Below the pieces are notes generated by a model that was given only the letters and a program-made list of their open reading frames with translations, was not told the DNA's origin and did no database searches. A stretch of DNA of 64,000 nucleotides from Yamagishiella unicocca (lineage: Eukaryota > Chlorophyta > Chlorophyceae > Chlamydomonadales > Volvocaceae), in NCBI GenBank assembly GCA_003116995.1, contig BDSL01000019.1, positions 124,001-188,000 on the forward strand, written 5' to 3'. The translations under genes were made by a program, and so were the position numbers. Below are positions 51,501 through 63,922 of this stretch, one piece after another (position 1 is the stretch's first letter; each line of letters starts with the position of its first letter).

Positions 51501-54500
51501 CTGGGCACCCCACCCACCGCCAGCTCCACCAGCAGCGCCGTCGGCGGCGACTGCGGCGATTGCGGCGATTGCGGCGACTGCGGCGGCGACGCCAGCCCTG
51601 GGCTCGGCGGCGGCGACGGCGGCGCCAGGCACGTCACGCGCAGCACAGAGTACGGCAGCGGGCACGTGGCGCCGCGGACCACCAGGCCGCCGCCCGCCAG
51701 GACCTCCTCCGCCGACGGCCCGCAGATGACCGCCGTCAGACGCAGAGGCTCCGCCGCACCCGGCCACGCCGCCACCCGGGGTGTGACGTGCTGCAGCTCC
51801 GGAACCACACGCGTCGGCACCGGCGCCTCCGGCGCCGCCGCCGGCGGCGGCGGCGGCGCGTCGTCGCCGTCCACCACCCATGCCTGCATGTCAGCGTGCC
51901 ACGTCACCACTACCGAGCTCTCGTCCATCTGCAGTACCACGGAAGACTCGCGCTCCGGCCGGATGACGCCCGTGGTGTGCAGGTACGACACGATGGAGCG
52001 GCCCAGGTCTCGGAGCGCGGCCTCGTCCAGGGGGGCCGGGACGGCGGGGCTGGCGTCGCAGGTGTCGTACTGATCCTGGTCCGGGTGCGCCTGGCTGTCG
52101 TCCGCCGCGGCGTCGCCGCCGCCGCCGTACGGCACGCGGGCGGCCAGCACGGGTCGGAGGTCGAGGACCAGCTCCACGCAGCCCTCCCTGGCGTAGGCGC
52201 TGACGGCCTGGGGGGCGGGGGGAGGAAGGGGGACAAGTGTTTTAGGGTTTGCTCAGCGGAAAAGGCGACCCAGTAGGCACAGTGGAGGTAAGGAGCGCTA
52301 CCCCGGCCCCCCTTCCACAACGACCCCATCTCATCACTGGCGGGGTCGCTGGCAGACGCGGCAGCAGGCCACGTCGACGGCGGCTGTCGCCCTGACCCAC
52401 GTCGAGCCCCGCCACGCTTGGCCCTCATCAAGTCACCTGCCACCCCTGCCCCTTCCCCCTCCCCAGCGCCCCCACCTGCCAGCCCGAGCCTGCCAGCACC
52501 TCCGTGTTGATCACCGACATGAGGTTGGGCGGCAGGTCCGCCAGGTGCGCCTGCTGCACCTTGATGGAGAAGCGGCACGGCCTCGCGGGGCTGACGTAGG
52601 AGCGGGCGGCGCAGGAGTTGATTCGGCGCAAGACCTCCACGGAGGCGGCCACGGAGGACACAGCACTCGCCGCCGCCGCTGAGGGCCTCACGCTGCGCGG
52701 CGGCTCGGTGCACGTCGCGTCCTGAGTGGTGGTTGCGGTGGTTGACTTGGCCGAGGTGCCGGCCTCTTCGGTGGTTGTGACCGTCTTGGAGGTAGTGGCG
52801 GCGGCGGTGTCGGCGGCGGCAATGCGCAGCTTGGCTGCGGAGCGGGCAGCCCGGGCGGCTTGTTCGGCCAGGCGGCGGCGCTGCTGATAGGCGGCGTGGG
52901 CCACTGCCAGACCCGCGCCGGCGATGCCCTGAGCAAGTGAGACAGCAGTTGGGCGGGAGGGCGGGAGGGCGGGAGGGTGAGGGGAGATGGCACATGGATG
53001 AAGGAGGGGAGATGGCACATGGATGAAGGAGGGAAGATGGCACGCCCCAGGCCACCGGCCCCCCCTCTGGAGCCCTCCTCTGTGGAGGGCCCCCTGGAGC
53101 CCTCCTCTGCCGGCCCCCCCTCCGGAGCCCTCCTCTGTTGAGGGCCCCCTGGAGCCCTCCTCTGCCGAGCCCCCCCCTGGAGCCCTCCTCTGTTGAGGGC
53201 CCCCTGGAGCCCTCCTCTGCCGGCCCCCCCTCTGGAGCCCTCCTCTGTTGAGGGCCCCCTGGAGCCCTCCTCTGCCGAGCCCCCCCCTGGAGCCCTCCTC
53301 TGTTGAGGGCCCCCTGGAGCCCTCCCCTGCCGAGCCTCCCCCTGGAGCCCTCCTGTGTGGAGCCCCCCCTGGAGCCCTCCACGACCCCACCTGCAGCGCC
53401 ACGTTCCAGGGGTTGACCTCCGGCAGCATGTGGCCCGGGAAGAGGGCGCACATGAGGACGATGGACACCAGCGTGCCGCCAGACACCAGGGTTTCGTGCC
53501 ACACGGGGAGCTGGGGGGGGCAGAAGTGGAGGGGGTGGCATAATACCGTTTACGCGAATTGCGACCACGGTCGCGGCCTCCCCGGGCACAGTGGTCTCCC
53601 CGCCCGGCGGGGGGTGAGGAGTGGGGGCGCTGCAGCAGCAGCAGCCGCCGGCTGCAGCCAACTGCCGGCCTGTCAGCCGCGGCAGCCGGCATGCGTCAAC
53701 TCCCCACCGTGCAAAACGTCCTCCTCCGGGGCGCCGAACTACCCCCCTTCTCACCCCTTCCCGCTTCTCGCCCCTGCCCCTCCTCCTTCTCGCCCCTCCC
53801 CCCTGCCCCTTCTCTCCCCCCCCTCCTCCTTCTCGCCCCTCTTCCCCCCCCCCCCTCCGCGCCCACGTGCGTGTACCTCAATGATGTAGGCGGTGTAGGC
53901 GACGATGAAGAACTCCTGCGGAGGAAGAGGGGCCGGCGGCAAGTGAGGGCGCGAGGCGAGGCCGCAATGACAGCAGCGGCAGCGCTTCATATGGGGAACT
54001 GGGGCCGCAGGACCCCGGCATCGGCCCGCACCCCTGCATCGGCCGTTCGCCCCATCCACACATCTCCCCCCTCCCACCAGCCCCCAACCCGTAACCAACC
54101 TCACCCACATTTCCCCCCCCCTCCCCGCCGTCCTCAACCCCCCCCCACCACCACCACCACCAGCCCCCCCCTTCCCTCCCAGCTTCCAGCAGCGACGCAC
54201 CACTTTGCTGTACCGCTTGTAGTACAGCGAGTGCTTCCCCGGATCCAATATCGACTGCAACAGAATGACGCCGCGGCAGCCCACAGCCACCCCCAGCTTC
54301 AGCATCGTGCGCGCGGCTGTCTCCGACATGAGTCTCAGCCCCAGCAGCCGCCTCAGCAGCACCACCGACAGGAACATCAGCGGCACGATGAAGAGGATGG
54401 GCACGAAGGGCTCGTCCTGGCCGCCGCCGGACATGATGTGCCGTACGGTGGCCCCCGGGCGCTGCAGGATGAAGGCGAGCTTCGCCAGGAGGTGGGAGTT

Positions 54501-54941
54501 GCAGGGGAAGCCCTGCCAGGCGCGCACGTCCAGGTCAACGTCGCCGCCTGTGGTGGTGGGTAGGGAGAGGGAGGGGGTGGGGGCGAGGAGACCCGTGGAT
54601 GGGACGTGGGAGACGGAGATGGAGGCGGAGATGGGGGCGAGGCTGTGTGAGGGGCGAGGCGGTGCGAGGGGGCCGGTGCGAGGGATTACACGACCAATAC
54701 CCGTGGCGAAAGGGCAGACGTGGGCGGAGTGGCATATAAAACCGTTTACGCGACGTGGCGGGGCATGGGGGCGCACTGTCGCTGACTCAGACGTACTCCA
54801 TACGTAAGGGCGTCCTTTCCGCGTGCACAACTCCGTCCTCCAGACGGTCTCACCGAATGTATGATGAAGCAGGGCGCCCAGGCCGCCACGGCTGCGATCG
54901 GCGCCACATACCGCCACATCGATGGGCAGTATAGTGTGGAC
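48520..54941 (-). CDS. Multi-pass membrane protein with SPL1/CRR1-like ankyrin module (5' end unresolved)
   Basis: Exons in phase: 54854-54941, 54201-54547, 53877-53915, 53391-53510, 52476-52928, 50420-52207, 49693-50145, 49236-49364, 48520-48891; 1262 aa from the first listed exon. Hydrophobic helices come first (PFVPILFIVPLMFLSVVLL, LKLGVAVGCRGVILLQSIL, EFFIVAYTAYIIE, GTLVSIVLMCALF). A soluble central part follows: DLPPNLMSVINTEVLAG, GCVELVLDLRP, then VLHLAIATGSRPVAEVLLR, CGVTPLHVAAAMPDGG and DDGLTPAALAARLGG. This matches the C-terminal module of plant SPL1/SPL12 (strand region, then ankyrin-like repeats). After it come more helices (VATLALYAVFNTLLPLLS, FLLYRGLQ, VVLLATTAAISA). No SBP zinc finger is visible. 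Topology suggests an ankyrin loop between two membrane bundles. Function unknown. Confidence 0.7.
48958..49042. repeat. 13-bp repeat (GGGGGGTTTGTAC) and GTGTGCGTAC variants
   Basis: TTTGTACGGGGGG occurs three times, preceded by GTGTGCGTACGGGGTGTGTG. It lies in the intron 48892-49235. Confidence 0.85.
53058..53385. repeat. Compound minisatellite built on CCTGGAGCCCTCCTCTG, about 54-bp higher-order unit
   Basis: GGAGCCCTCCTCTG alternates with CCGGCCCCCCCT, CCGAGCCCCCCC and TTGAGGGCCCC linkers. About a dozen half-units occur. G-rich on the sense strand, and starts next to the donor of exon 53391-53510. Confidence 0.95.
53536..53562 (+). repeat. Repeat family C fragment near a 3' splice site
   Basis: GTGGCATAATACCGTTTACG followed by CGAATT. 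On the transcript strand it lies about 25 bp before the acceptor of exon 53391-53510. A second C fragment (GGCATATAAAACCGTTTACG) lies at 54730-54760. Confidence 0.7.
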
Positions 54942-56110
54942 CTGCCAGGGTTTGACAGTTCCGAGGTTTCAGCGGCGTTTGGAATTGGAGATAAATTGGA
55001 AAGCGTGTTGCGTCGGTTGCAGGTTTTGTTTCATGAGACGCCTACAGTCCCAAGGCGTCTGGCCGAGGCGCGCGAGCCGCTCTGGACGTGCCAGTTGCCT
55101 CCATCATAAAGCCTCACTCACCGTTGCCACAGCCTGCGCGGTCGGAAAGGAAAGGAAGTGGGAAGTTCATGTAGGAAAACGTGAAGTGCGTGCTATAGCA
55201 AACGAGGCTACGCGTGTGAGTTCTGCTGTATGTTGCATACGCAGCATGCTCAAATAAGCACTAGGCTACGCGCTTGCACGGAACATCAAAACAGGGACGG
55301 CGAAGGCCAGCCGTGGCGTTGACATCGCGTATCCAAAATCATGCAGTGATTTGGACACGGAACTCGAAGACATCATGTGGAATTGTGAGCAGCGGCTGTG
55401 GGCTTTGGAAGGACTCGACATCACTGGGTGCGAACGACGCCCGCGCTTGCCTTTCAGTTTGCAAACCATGCAAACTAATCATAGTCCCCAAAATGCGAAT
55501 GACAGTAGCATACGTCCTTGCTGATGTCGAGGTAACGGTGCAGTGATGCGCGTGCGAATGATAGTTACGCTTTACCAGCAAGCCTATTAGCTGTGCTTAC
55601 CCAATAAACGAACGCAATGTAGGTGAGGCAATTCAGCATCTTGTCCAGGGCCGCTTGGCCAGGCACGGTGTGAAGGGAAGCTTTTGCAGTCGTCTACTCC
55701 TGAACTGCCATCGTTATGACGCTATCCATAGTCGTCTAAATATTCTTAGTATTATTAGGTTAGAAGGAACACTAGATGAATCTCTGTCAGGATAATGATT
55801 TCAGATATGTGTGCATGCCCAGCCAGTGAGCTGCACAGGATACGAAGACGATAGGGAGGAAGATCTGACCGCAGTAGCAAACAGGCAGCAGGCGGGTGCG
55901 GTATGTCGGAGTGGCGGACCGCATGTCGCGGCCGTACATCCTCTGCGAACACCCAGTCATCAGGGAAGTATAACGTCTCAAGCTGATTGCAATTTTGTTC
56001 AAGGTATCTCGCGTACGTTGCATCGTCGGTGCCTCTCTTTTGTGCTTTGTTCCGGCTTGAGTACACGGTCAGTGCGAAGCAATCGTTCGCATGTTGCGGC
56101 AACATTGTAA
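54942..56110 (-). other. AT-richer region with candidate 5' hydrophobic exons of the SPL-like membrane gene
   Basis: Minus-strand stretches with membrane-like character occur at about 55800-55890 (IFLPIVFVSCAAHWLGMHTY), 55601-55680 (DKMLNCLTYIAFVYW, then a good GTAAGC donor) and 55430-55510 (TYATVIRILGTMISLHG). An ORF from about 56105 begins MLPQHANDCFALTVYSS. I could not join them in phase to the exon at 54854-54941, so they are listed as candidates only. Confidence 0.3.
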
Positions 56111-56253
56111 GTGACCAGGGGAGTTGCAGCCACTTATGTAGGCCCGTTAAGGGTGCCTACCTAAGTCTCGTTTTGCAAGCAATATGGAATGGCATGGGAT
56201 TTTCGGGGGTCGCGAGCGGGGGGTGGCGAAAAGACCCTGGCTACGAGCAGCGG

Positions 56254-56365
56254 GTGGCATAGAGGCCCGGTTACACGACCCGGCAAGGAAGGGCAAAAGC
56301 GGGGCAAAGCTGAGAGGAAGCCCGTAGGTCGTCACTGGTGATAGCAAATTCGAATAGGAAACATT
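56254..56365 (+). repeat. Intergenic copies of repeat families C and B
   Basis: GGTGGCATAGAGGCCCGGTT, ACACGACCCGG (family C), then GAGAGGAAGCCCGTAGGTCG, TCACTGG and ATAGGAAACATTTGGGGC (family B). It shows that these families also occur outside the introns I could define. Confidence 0.75.
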
Positions 56366-56599
56366 TGGGGCACTTGTTTCATTGCATCTTTGAGGACTCG
56401 GTGTCGCTATCCGAAGCCAGAGGTCAAGTCCTGCACCGGATTCTATGCCTAGAGGAACCAGGGGAGGGGCAGGGCAAGGCACAGCAGGGCAAGGGGGGGA
56501 CTGGGTACCTGGGGACTGGGTGTCTCCCTTGTTCACAAGCACCCAGGCTTCCAACCCCCTGGCCCCGGCCCTAATGATCCATATCCGCAATGCGTCCAT

Positions 56600-56672
56600 C
56601 ATATCACACCCAGCAGTGCGTTATCCTGCGTACCCGGCCTTCAAATCACACCCAGCAGCGCAATACCCTGCG
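56600..56672. repeat. Tandem duplication of about 38 bp
   Basis: ATCACACCCAGCAG followed by TGCG or CGCA, then CCTGCGTACCCGG, occurs twice. Confidence 0.85.
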
Positions 56673-58023
56673 TACCCGGTAGTCCCGGTTATGCCCCTCC
56701 ACGTGACACACGGGTCGTATCCTTGCGCATTTGAACGCTGCCTCGTGTGACAAACACCCGCTCCTTTGCTGCCTAGCCATAGCGAGGCGGGCCGAGATGC
56801 AAGTCAGAGAAGGGAAGGCTGGAACCGCTCCCGCGCCTACAAGCCAGCTCGCGGGTCAGCTCGCAGTCGTCGACCTAGACCATATCGACTTGGGGTGACG
56901 AGGGGGGAGGCACCGGTCGGCTGTGTTGTATCACCTGGCAGCAAGGATTTGGTGTGCTCGGCCACCAGGAGGGACCTTATGTAGGTCGACCGGACGTCCG
57001 AACATGGTGAAGCCATACTTTACGGAAGGGGCTGTAGACACGGCAGACTGGATTGCCGGTACCCTTGCTGCTGGGTTGCTGGTGGCCTCATTTGCGGGTG
57101 GCATGACTAACAGTCCGCTGCCGTGGAGGCGAGGGACCAGGATGGTTGGGGATCTACACCCAACCACCAACCGGCCTGCCTGGCTAAACCCGAAAACCGT
57201 AACAACCTGCAACTTGCGGGCCGTGCCTAGTGCCATCCGATCCGCCTTACCGTGCCAGCCATCGCAACCACTACTACCTGCAACCGAGCTCGCCTACCGA
57301 CCGTCAAAACGCCATCCATCTCCACTAGCCGTTACTTTGCAAAGGCTCCTTCGGCCGTAGCAGTGTACAACCGTACAACACCCGGCTCATTCTGGCTCTC
57401 ACACAGAAGTTCCATCGTGAAGCCGCAGCTAGCGGGCGTTCTTTGCCATCAGCAACCTACCTACCCATCTAGCGACCAGCCCGGCAGCCCCTCGTGGGCT
57501 TACTGGGTGGGTCGCGGGCCGCCCCCTACCCAGGCATCCTGGGAACAGTGCCGGTAGTATCAACATCAGCCAGGGCATCAACTCAGGATGCACCACCGAC
57601 CGAGCGGGGCCGCCTGCAGTACAACTGACAGCAAAGCTGGTACGACAACAGATCCCAAACAAATTCTCTTATGTCATACGTACGTCGCTCAACACTCAAG
57701 CCACGCTCCGTCTCAGGCACACGCAACAAAACGGCAGAGGGTGGATTGCAACGCGTAGGAAACTGGGCTGGGAGGTCTGTCCCGATATCTCGCATACTAC
57801 TAAAGCTGCGGCTATTCTACCACACTGACCCGTGCTGCTGCCGCTACCGCCGCTTGCTGGCTGTCGTACACCTGCGGCTCGCACAACACACGTTTCCTTG
57901 GGATCGATCCACTCCGTCAACTGCGCACCAGTGCAAGAATTTGCTTGCGGCTGGTTGCCCTCACTCCTCCTGATAAGGCCCCCCTGGAGCCACGCCACCG
58001 CACTCCATCACGACGTCGGCCCC

Positions 58024-61000
58024 CTACTGCCCCCTCCCTCGCTGCCCCGTCTGCTGCTGCATGTTCCCCGGCCCCCTACTGCTGCCGCGACCCATCTGCC
58101 GCAGCCCTCCCTCCCCGGCCCCGCCCGGCCGTAGCCCCCTTCCCCCCGCGACTGTGCGGCTGTGTGGCGGCGGTGCCTTGGCGAAGAACTTGCTGCTCAG
58201 CGCCCGCATCATATCCGCCTCGTCGTCCAACCCCGGCGGCCGTGTCTGCTCCTGCTGCAAGTCTGGGCCCCGCTGCTCCCGAACCTCATCACCACCGCTG
58301 CCTGCCCCGCCATCCTCCTCACCCTCGTCCGCGCTTTCACCTCCCGCCAGCGCATGTATCGGGTGGCTGGCCAACTCCCCTCCTGGCGCCCGCGGCGCCG
58401 TGCCGGTATCGCTGGCTCGACTGCCGGTGCCGGCAGGACCCGCAGAAGCAGCTGCTGGTCGTGGTACAGGGCCGGCGTCGACTGGCTCACCACTGGGCAG
58501 GGAGAGGGAGCTGCCACCAGCACCGCTGCCAAGTTCGGATCTTGACTCGGCCACTGGCTGTGCCGCTGCGCCGTACTGTATGCGCCGTCGCGCCGTCTCC
58601 AGCCAGCTCAGCCTCCCCCCGAAGTTGTCAGCCACCCCGGCTTCCTCAGGGGCATCGGCCACTGCTTGCAGCCCACCGCCCGGGTCAGTGCCCTCCGATG
58701 CAGGGGCCGGTGCCCCGCCGGAGATGCTGGCAGCGACGTGCTGCGACACAGCAGCCGGAGCCGCTACGGCCGCCGGAGGGGCAGGGGCAGGGGCCGAGGG
58801 CGGCGAGTGAAGCGGATCGGCGCCAACGAGCCGGCCTGATGGTTGGCTGTTGGTGACCTCAACCGCCGGTGCCGTGCGGCTGGGATGCCATCCCCCACTT
58901 GCGGCCCCTCCAGCTGCTGGCATCGGTATGTGGTCATCAGCGGCGCGGCGACCCCCGTCATCAGCGGCCTGCAGATCAGCTGCCGCAACTGCGCCTGGCG
59001 GCCCGCCGGCGGCGTCGAAGATCAACGTCTCGCCCAAGCTAGTAGCACCATGATCTCCCACCATCCTCTTTCCTGATGCTGCGGCCTCATCCCGGCCACC
59101 ACCACCACCGTTCCCGTGCCCGTTCCCATTCCTGCTGGTGGCCACATACCCGCCGTGCAGCGGCCCCCCAACGCCCCGCCCCCGAGCTCCCGACCCGCTG
59201 CCGACGTGTGTGCCATGCGCCAGCAGCGCCTGCTGCTCCTGCTGCTGCTGCCGCCGGTCCAGCTCGTCCAGTCGCTCCAGGGAGGGCGGCGGCAGGCGGG
59301 CGCGCCACTCGCGAAGGCGTGTCTCCGCCTGGTGGTGGGAGGTGGCGAGGCAGGGGCGCACACGTTCTCCCCGTCACACACCAACATAAGGCAACTGGGA
59401 GCCGGTGCCGGCTGGGGCCCGGTGTCGGTTTCGGAACGTGCGCAACCCTACACGCCCTACACGCCCTCCAAACCCTAAACCCCTCCCCGCCGCTCCCCGT
59501 TCCTTAAACCTCACCCCTCCCACCCCGGCCAGCTCCCCACCTGCTCCACCAGGCTTCTCGCCCCCGCCAGCGCCGCCTCCAGCGCCACCACCTCCCCCGA
59601 CCCCGCCGGCGCCTTAGCCTGCAGCTGCAGCGTGGTCAGGTTGGCGCGCTGCAGGCGGGCCAGCTGCTGCAGCCGGGCGACCTGTGGGGGCGAGGAGAGG
59701 GGGTACGGTTGAGCAAGGGCGGCAATGTTGAGGGCTGAGGACAGGGATACCAGCTTTGGGCTTGTACGTCGCGTCGTGTCAGGTCATGTCGTACATTTCA
59801 GGCGCCGGGCCGCCCTGGCAGCTAGACCGGAAGATCCCAATCCACAACCCAGCGACCAACCTTGCCCAGGAGCTCCGCCGGAACCTCCGCCGCCGCCGCC
59901 AGCGGCGGCGGCGGCAGCGGCGGCCACGGAGCAATCTTTGATGAGGCTGAAGGCTCCGAAACCAAATCCTGCGACTCCGTCGGCGCCTGTGACGCCCCCT
60001 CGCCCGGTACCGCAGCCAGCACCTCCACATCAATGGCGGCGGTCGGGGCAGCTGGCAGAGAAGCCCGGGACTGCCACCACTTCCGGCTGGAGGCAGGCAG
60101 GGATCGCCCGGACGCGCCCGCCTTCGTCCTAACCGCCCGGACCTGAAGGCCCAGGTCGCCGCCATCCCACTCCGAAGGAGCCGATGGGGTCTTCCGGGGC
60201 CGCCCTCGCGGGCGCTTAGCTGCGCCTACACCCTTCGCCGCCTCAGCCGCTGCCGCCGCCATCTCAGCCGGCGTGCGCCGCCGCCGCCTCGGGGCAGCGG
60301 CGCTGATGACCATCGCCTCCGCGGCACCCTTGCCGCTGGCCTTGCCACCGCTGCCTCCGCGGAAGGCGTCGCGGACCAAAGCCTTAGCAGCCACGGTGGA
60401 CCGGAGGGCGCCCTTGCGGGGCCTGCCGGCACCGGACGACCCGGAACGAGCACCGACCTGCGGCCGGGGAAGGCGGGCACAGAGGGAGGAGGAAGAAGAA
60501 CGCCGTACAGTTGTACGGCGCTGCGGAACGAAGGGTGCGGATGGGCGGGTAACCCGACACCGCCCCTGCACGATGCAGTTGGAAGCTGCGCGAGGCTGCC
60601 CCGTGTGTATTCGTACGACACCTCCCCTCCCCTCACCCCGTGCGTCGATCTCACGGACTTGTGCTCCCAACTCCCTCTCCTCGACCACCTACCCTGTCCG
60701 CCATTTCCAGGCTCCACCCCTCCTCCGTGATCTGGCGCCACCTGGAAGACACGACCCCCAGCGCCCTCCGCTGCGCGTCGTGGTGCTCCTGGCTGATGGT
60801 GCCGCGGGACAGCAGCCGCCCCAGCCGCCACCGCAACACGTTGGCGTCGAGCTTCTTTCCCGCGGCGGGCATCTCGCGCCACCGGGACAGGAGCCACAAC
60901 TGGCGCGGGAAGGCGCAGTTGCAGGCGGGGTCGGTGCGGGGGAGTTGTGTGTTTCGAGAAGAAAAAACAGCATCAGGAGGTGTGAAACGTGCGACAGGGA

Positions 61001-63922
61001 ACTGCGGTGAGGAGCGCGTTGAGGGGGGTAGGTGTGATCGGGGGCGGGAAATACATGACGAGGTGTAGGTGAGACAGGGAGGTGCGGGGTGATGCGCGTT
61101 GGGCTGTGCGTAGCTTGTGGTCGGATGCATTGTGGGAGCCTTGGTTTGGAGGGTGAGTGGGCATCTGGGACGCGAGAAATCCTTAACCGCAGTGCGATCG
61201 TGTGCGCCCATCTGGTGCACCTACGACGCCCCCCACCTGCAGCGCTCGCGGCTCCAGCGTCCGCAGCGTGTGATTCAGCTCGTCCATGTCGTCCACCTCA
61301 CCCGTCGCCACGGCGCCCGTCTCGTCCAGTACGGCACCGCGCATGATGTACGGCCAAGCGCACGACACCTGTTGAAGTACGGCAACCTGCGCTGCGTGCC
61401 GTCGCGGGCCGATTACGCGCCAGCTTAGCAGCTGATCGAAGCGCCGCCGTATACGCGTAACGGCGATGTGCTTGGCCGGCAGGGAGTGGCCGCCGCCGCG
61501 CTGACGGATGTGCTTGATGAGCATGTCGCGCATGGCGGCGGGCGGGGAGAGCAGCTGCGGGATGGTGGGCTCGTCCTGATGGGTTTCGATGGGGGTTTCG
61601 AGGGGAAACCCAAAGGAGGATGGGGGAGGAAACACATGGAAGGGATGACGTTGTTTCAGGATTGGGGCGGTTAAAGATCTGGGTCATCGTCCATGCACCC
61701 AACTTGCACCCGTTTGCGCCGATGAATGAGGTGCCTTTTGGGTTGCGTCCAACCCCCACTACCGCCCACCCGATGTCCTCATCCTACACCGCCCTTTACG
61801 TTCCTTCGCCAACCCTCTCTCTCACCCCGCCTTCACCACCCCCCACATCGAGCCCAACCCCTGTCATGTCGGCTCCTGAACGCAGCCAGCCACTCGCTCC
61901 CTACCTGCAACAGCGTGTGCAGGCGAACCAATGACCTCTCGCAGAGCTCATCTTCCGCCTTGACACCCGCAGCCACCATCTCCTCAGCCGAGGGCAGCAC
62001 CCACTCGCCATCTGCTGCTGCCGCTGCTGCAGTGCCGGTCGATGCCGCGTCGTAGCCGCTGTCTGGCTCCCCAGTGCTGCTGCCGTGCACCGCCTCCCCC
62101 CCCTCCCCATCCGCCCCCGCCGCCCCCTTGAGCGCCTCCGCCACCACCAGCGGCCGCCTGCCGTACACTCCATGTCGGCCAGCCGGCGGCAGCTGCGGCG
62201 GGCCGGAAGGCTCCTTCAGGTCCACCCCCGCCGCCACCATCCGCCCCATGATGGCAGCGCGGAACAACGCCTGCTGCTCCACGCTGAGACGCGCCATGAA
62301 GGTGGTGGGGCGGGAGACCGCGCCGGCGTTGTCTGCGTCGCGGTCGCCCTGCCAGTCCCGAGCGACCCCGCGGGCGTTGGAGACGGCTCGTGACGTCGCC
62401 AGCGTCCGCAGCTGGCGGCGGAGTAGGCCCGCCTCCTCGTGCCACGCCGCCAGCTCCGCTTCCGCCGCCGCCAGCTGCTTCCCGTCCAACGCGGGGGGGG
62501 AGGTTCCGGAGCGCTCAGCCAGGTTGCGGAGGTGCTCCACGTTGTCCTGCGGCACACGAAAGTGGTGGTGTGGCGGTGTGGTGGTTATGGTGTGGTGGTG
62601 CGATGGGATGCGTGAGGGGGATGGCGTGAGTTCTGTTGTGGTTAGGTTGCACTGGGACCGGTGTTGACTGTTGACGGCCTAAGAGCAGCACCATGCCTGC
62701 AGCACCGCAGGGGCACCCCTCCATTCCCTAACGCCTAGTTCTACAGCCAAAGCCCACCCCCCCAACCGCCCCAACCGCCGCGCCACTCACCCTCGCGGCA
62801 GCGGCGAAGGGCCGGTACGACAGCGCCGCCCACGCCCGCATCGCCCGCTCGGGCTTCAGCCCCAGCGCCGCCGTCAGCCACGGCTCCCCCGTCGGCACCG
62901 GCGCCGGCGGCAGCGCCACGCCGGCGGGCAGCGCCGCCGGCAGCAGCACACCTGCGCCACGGCCCGTCATCTTCAACTCTTTCGCCGTCGCAGCGAAGGC
63001 CTCCGGGCTCGCCTCGTACTCCAACAACAGCGCCATCCGGATCCTCTGAAGCTCGGCATCACCGCCGCCAGCTGCGTCCTGGCCAGCTGCCTCGTCGCCG
63101 ACCCGCGCCTTCGGCCCCGCCTTGATCAGCGGGTCGCCGCGCCTCAGTCGCGCGTGACGTGAGGCCGTGGCCATGGCGTCCAGGCGCAAGCTGTACTCGT
63201 GTTCGGTTAGGGACCCGCCGTCACGCAGCTGGCGCAGACGGTCGCGGGCGTAGTGGTGGTGGTTTCGGTGCGAGTGGCTGTCCAGGGAGGTCCAGGCGGC
63301 GCACAGCTCGACTGCCAGCTCCCCGGGGGGCCGCAGCAGGCGGTGGGGTTGGATGGCCTCCCAGGCGCTGGGCACTGGAAGGGGAGCCGGGGAGGAAGAC
63401 GTGGGACGACGGGCGCGCGTGAGACGAGGGAGTGCATGGACGATGGTTCCGGTGATTGCGAGTGAGCAGTTGTGCGAGCCGGCTAGATAGGTGTTGCTGG
63501 CAAGTATCAGGTGACTGGGAAAGCCCAATCTCGTATCTGTAACACCGTCCGCGCATCCTGACTCCCGCGACATCCCGTCACTCACGTGCCGCCTCCTGCT
63601 CGCGTGTCAGCACGTGCGTCATGGTACGACGCCACGGATGCCGCGTGTGGGGACCCCCGCCGCCTGCACTCCCGCCACCATCACCGCCCTGCACCAGCTC
63701 CTCCTCCTCCCCGTCCTCCTGGTGGTCTAGCTCGCCCTCGTAGGCACCAGTGGCCGGCAGCGACGAGCGCCGACCCGCCGTGCTCTTCCTCCCGACGCTC
63801 GTTCTGGGCTTCTTAGTAGCCCGGCTGGCCGCCGCCACCGCCGCCAGCAGCTCCTTCAGCGCCGGGTCGGAGATTGTCCCGGAATCGAATCGCCCGCGCA
63901 GCTTCTCTCGGACGCGCTCCAG
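58024..63922 (-). CDS. AT-hook protein with repeated SHOCT-like helical motifs (5' end off window)
   Basis: Exons in phase: 63586-63922, 62791-63374, 61905-62546, 61237-61575, 60693-60899, 59861-60457, 59541-59681, 58024-59328; at least 1383 aa, with more exons beyond base 64000. Four short helical motifs share one pattern: LRGRFDSGTISDPALKELLA, LRQLRDGGSLTEHEYSLRLD, RRRFDQLLSWRVIGPRRHAA and LRWRLGRLLSRGTISQEHHD. This is a basic helix, a G-x-I/L-S/T turn, then a second helix, as in SHOCT domains. KRPRGRPRKTP is a canonical AT-hook, and GAGRPRKGAL and TKKPRTSVGRK are similar basic patches. The last exon is Gln/Gly/Ala-rich and ends in an RG-rich tail (GGRGLRPGG, GRGSSRGPG). A nuclear DNA-binding role is inferred from the AT-hooks only. 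Confidence 0.7.

Larger units (their letters stand above)
56111..58023. other. Intergenic region upstream of the membrane gene and downstream of the AT-hook gene
   Basis: Contains repeat C (56254-56282), repeat B (56307-56365) and a 38-bp tandem duplication (about 56600-56672). A 119-codon open frame at 57004-57360 has one hydrophobic segment but no other support. Confidence 0.5.

Noticed and set aside
57004..57360. 119-codon plus-strand ORF with one hydrophobic segment (WIAGTLAAGLLVASFAGGM) and a fair start context
   Set aside because: No homolog recognised, no splice partner or TGTAA nearby, and the second half looks like random low-complexity sequence. Kept only as a possibility.
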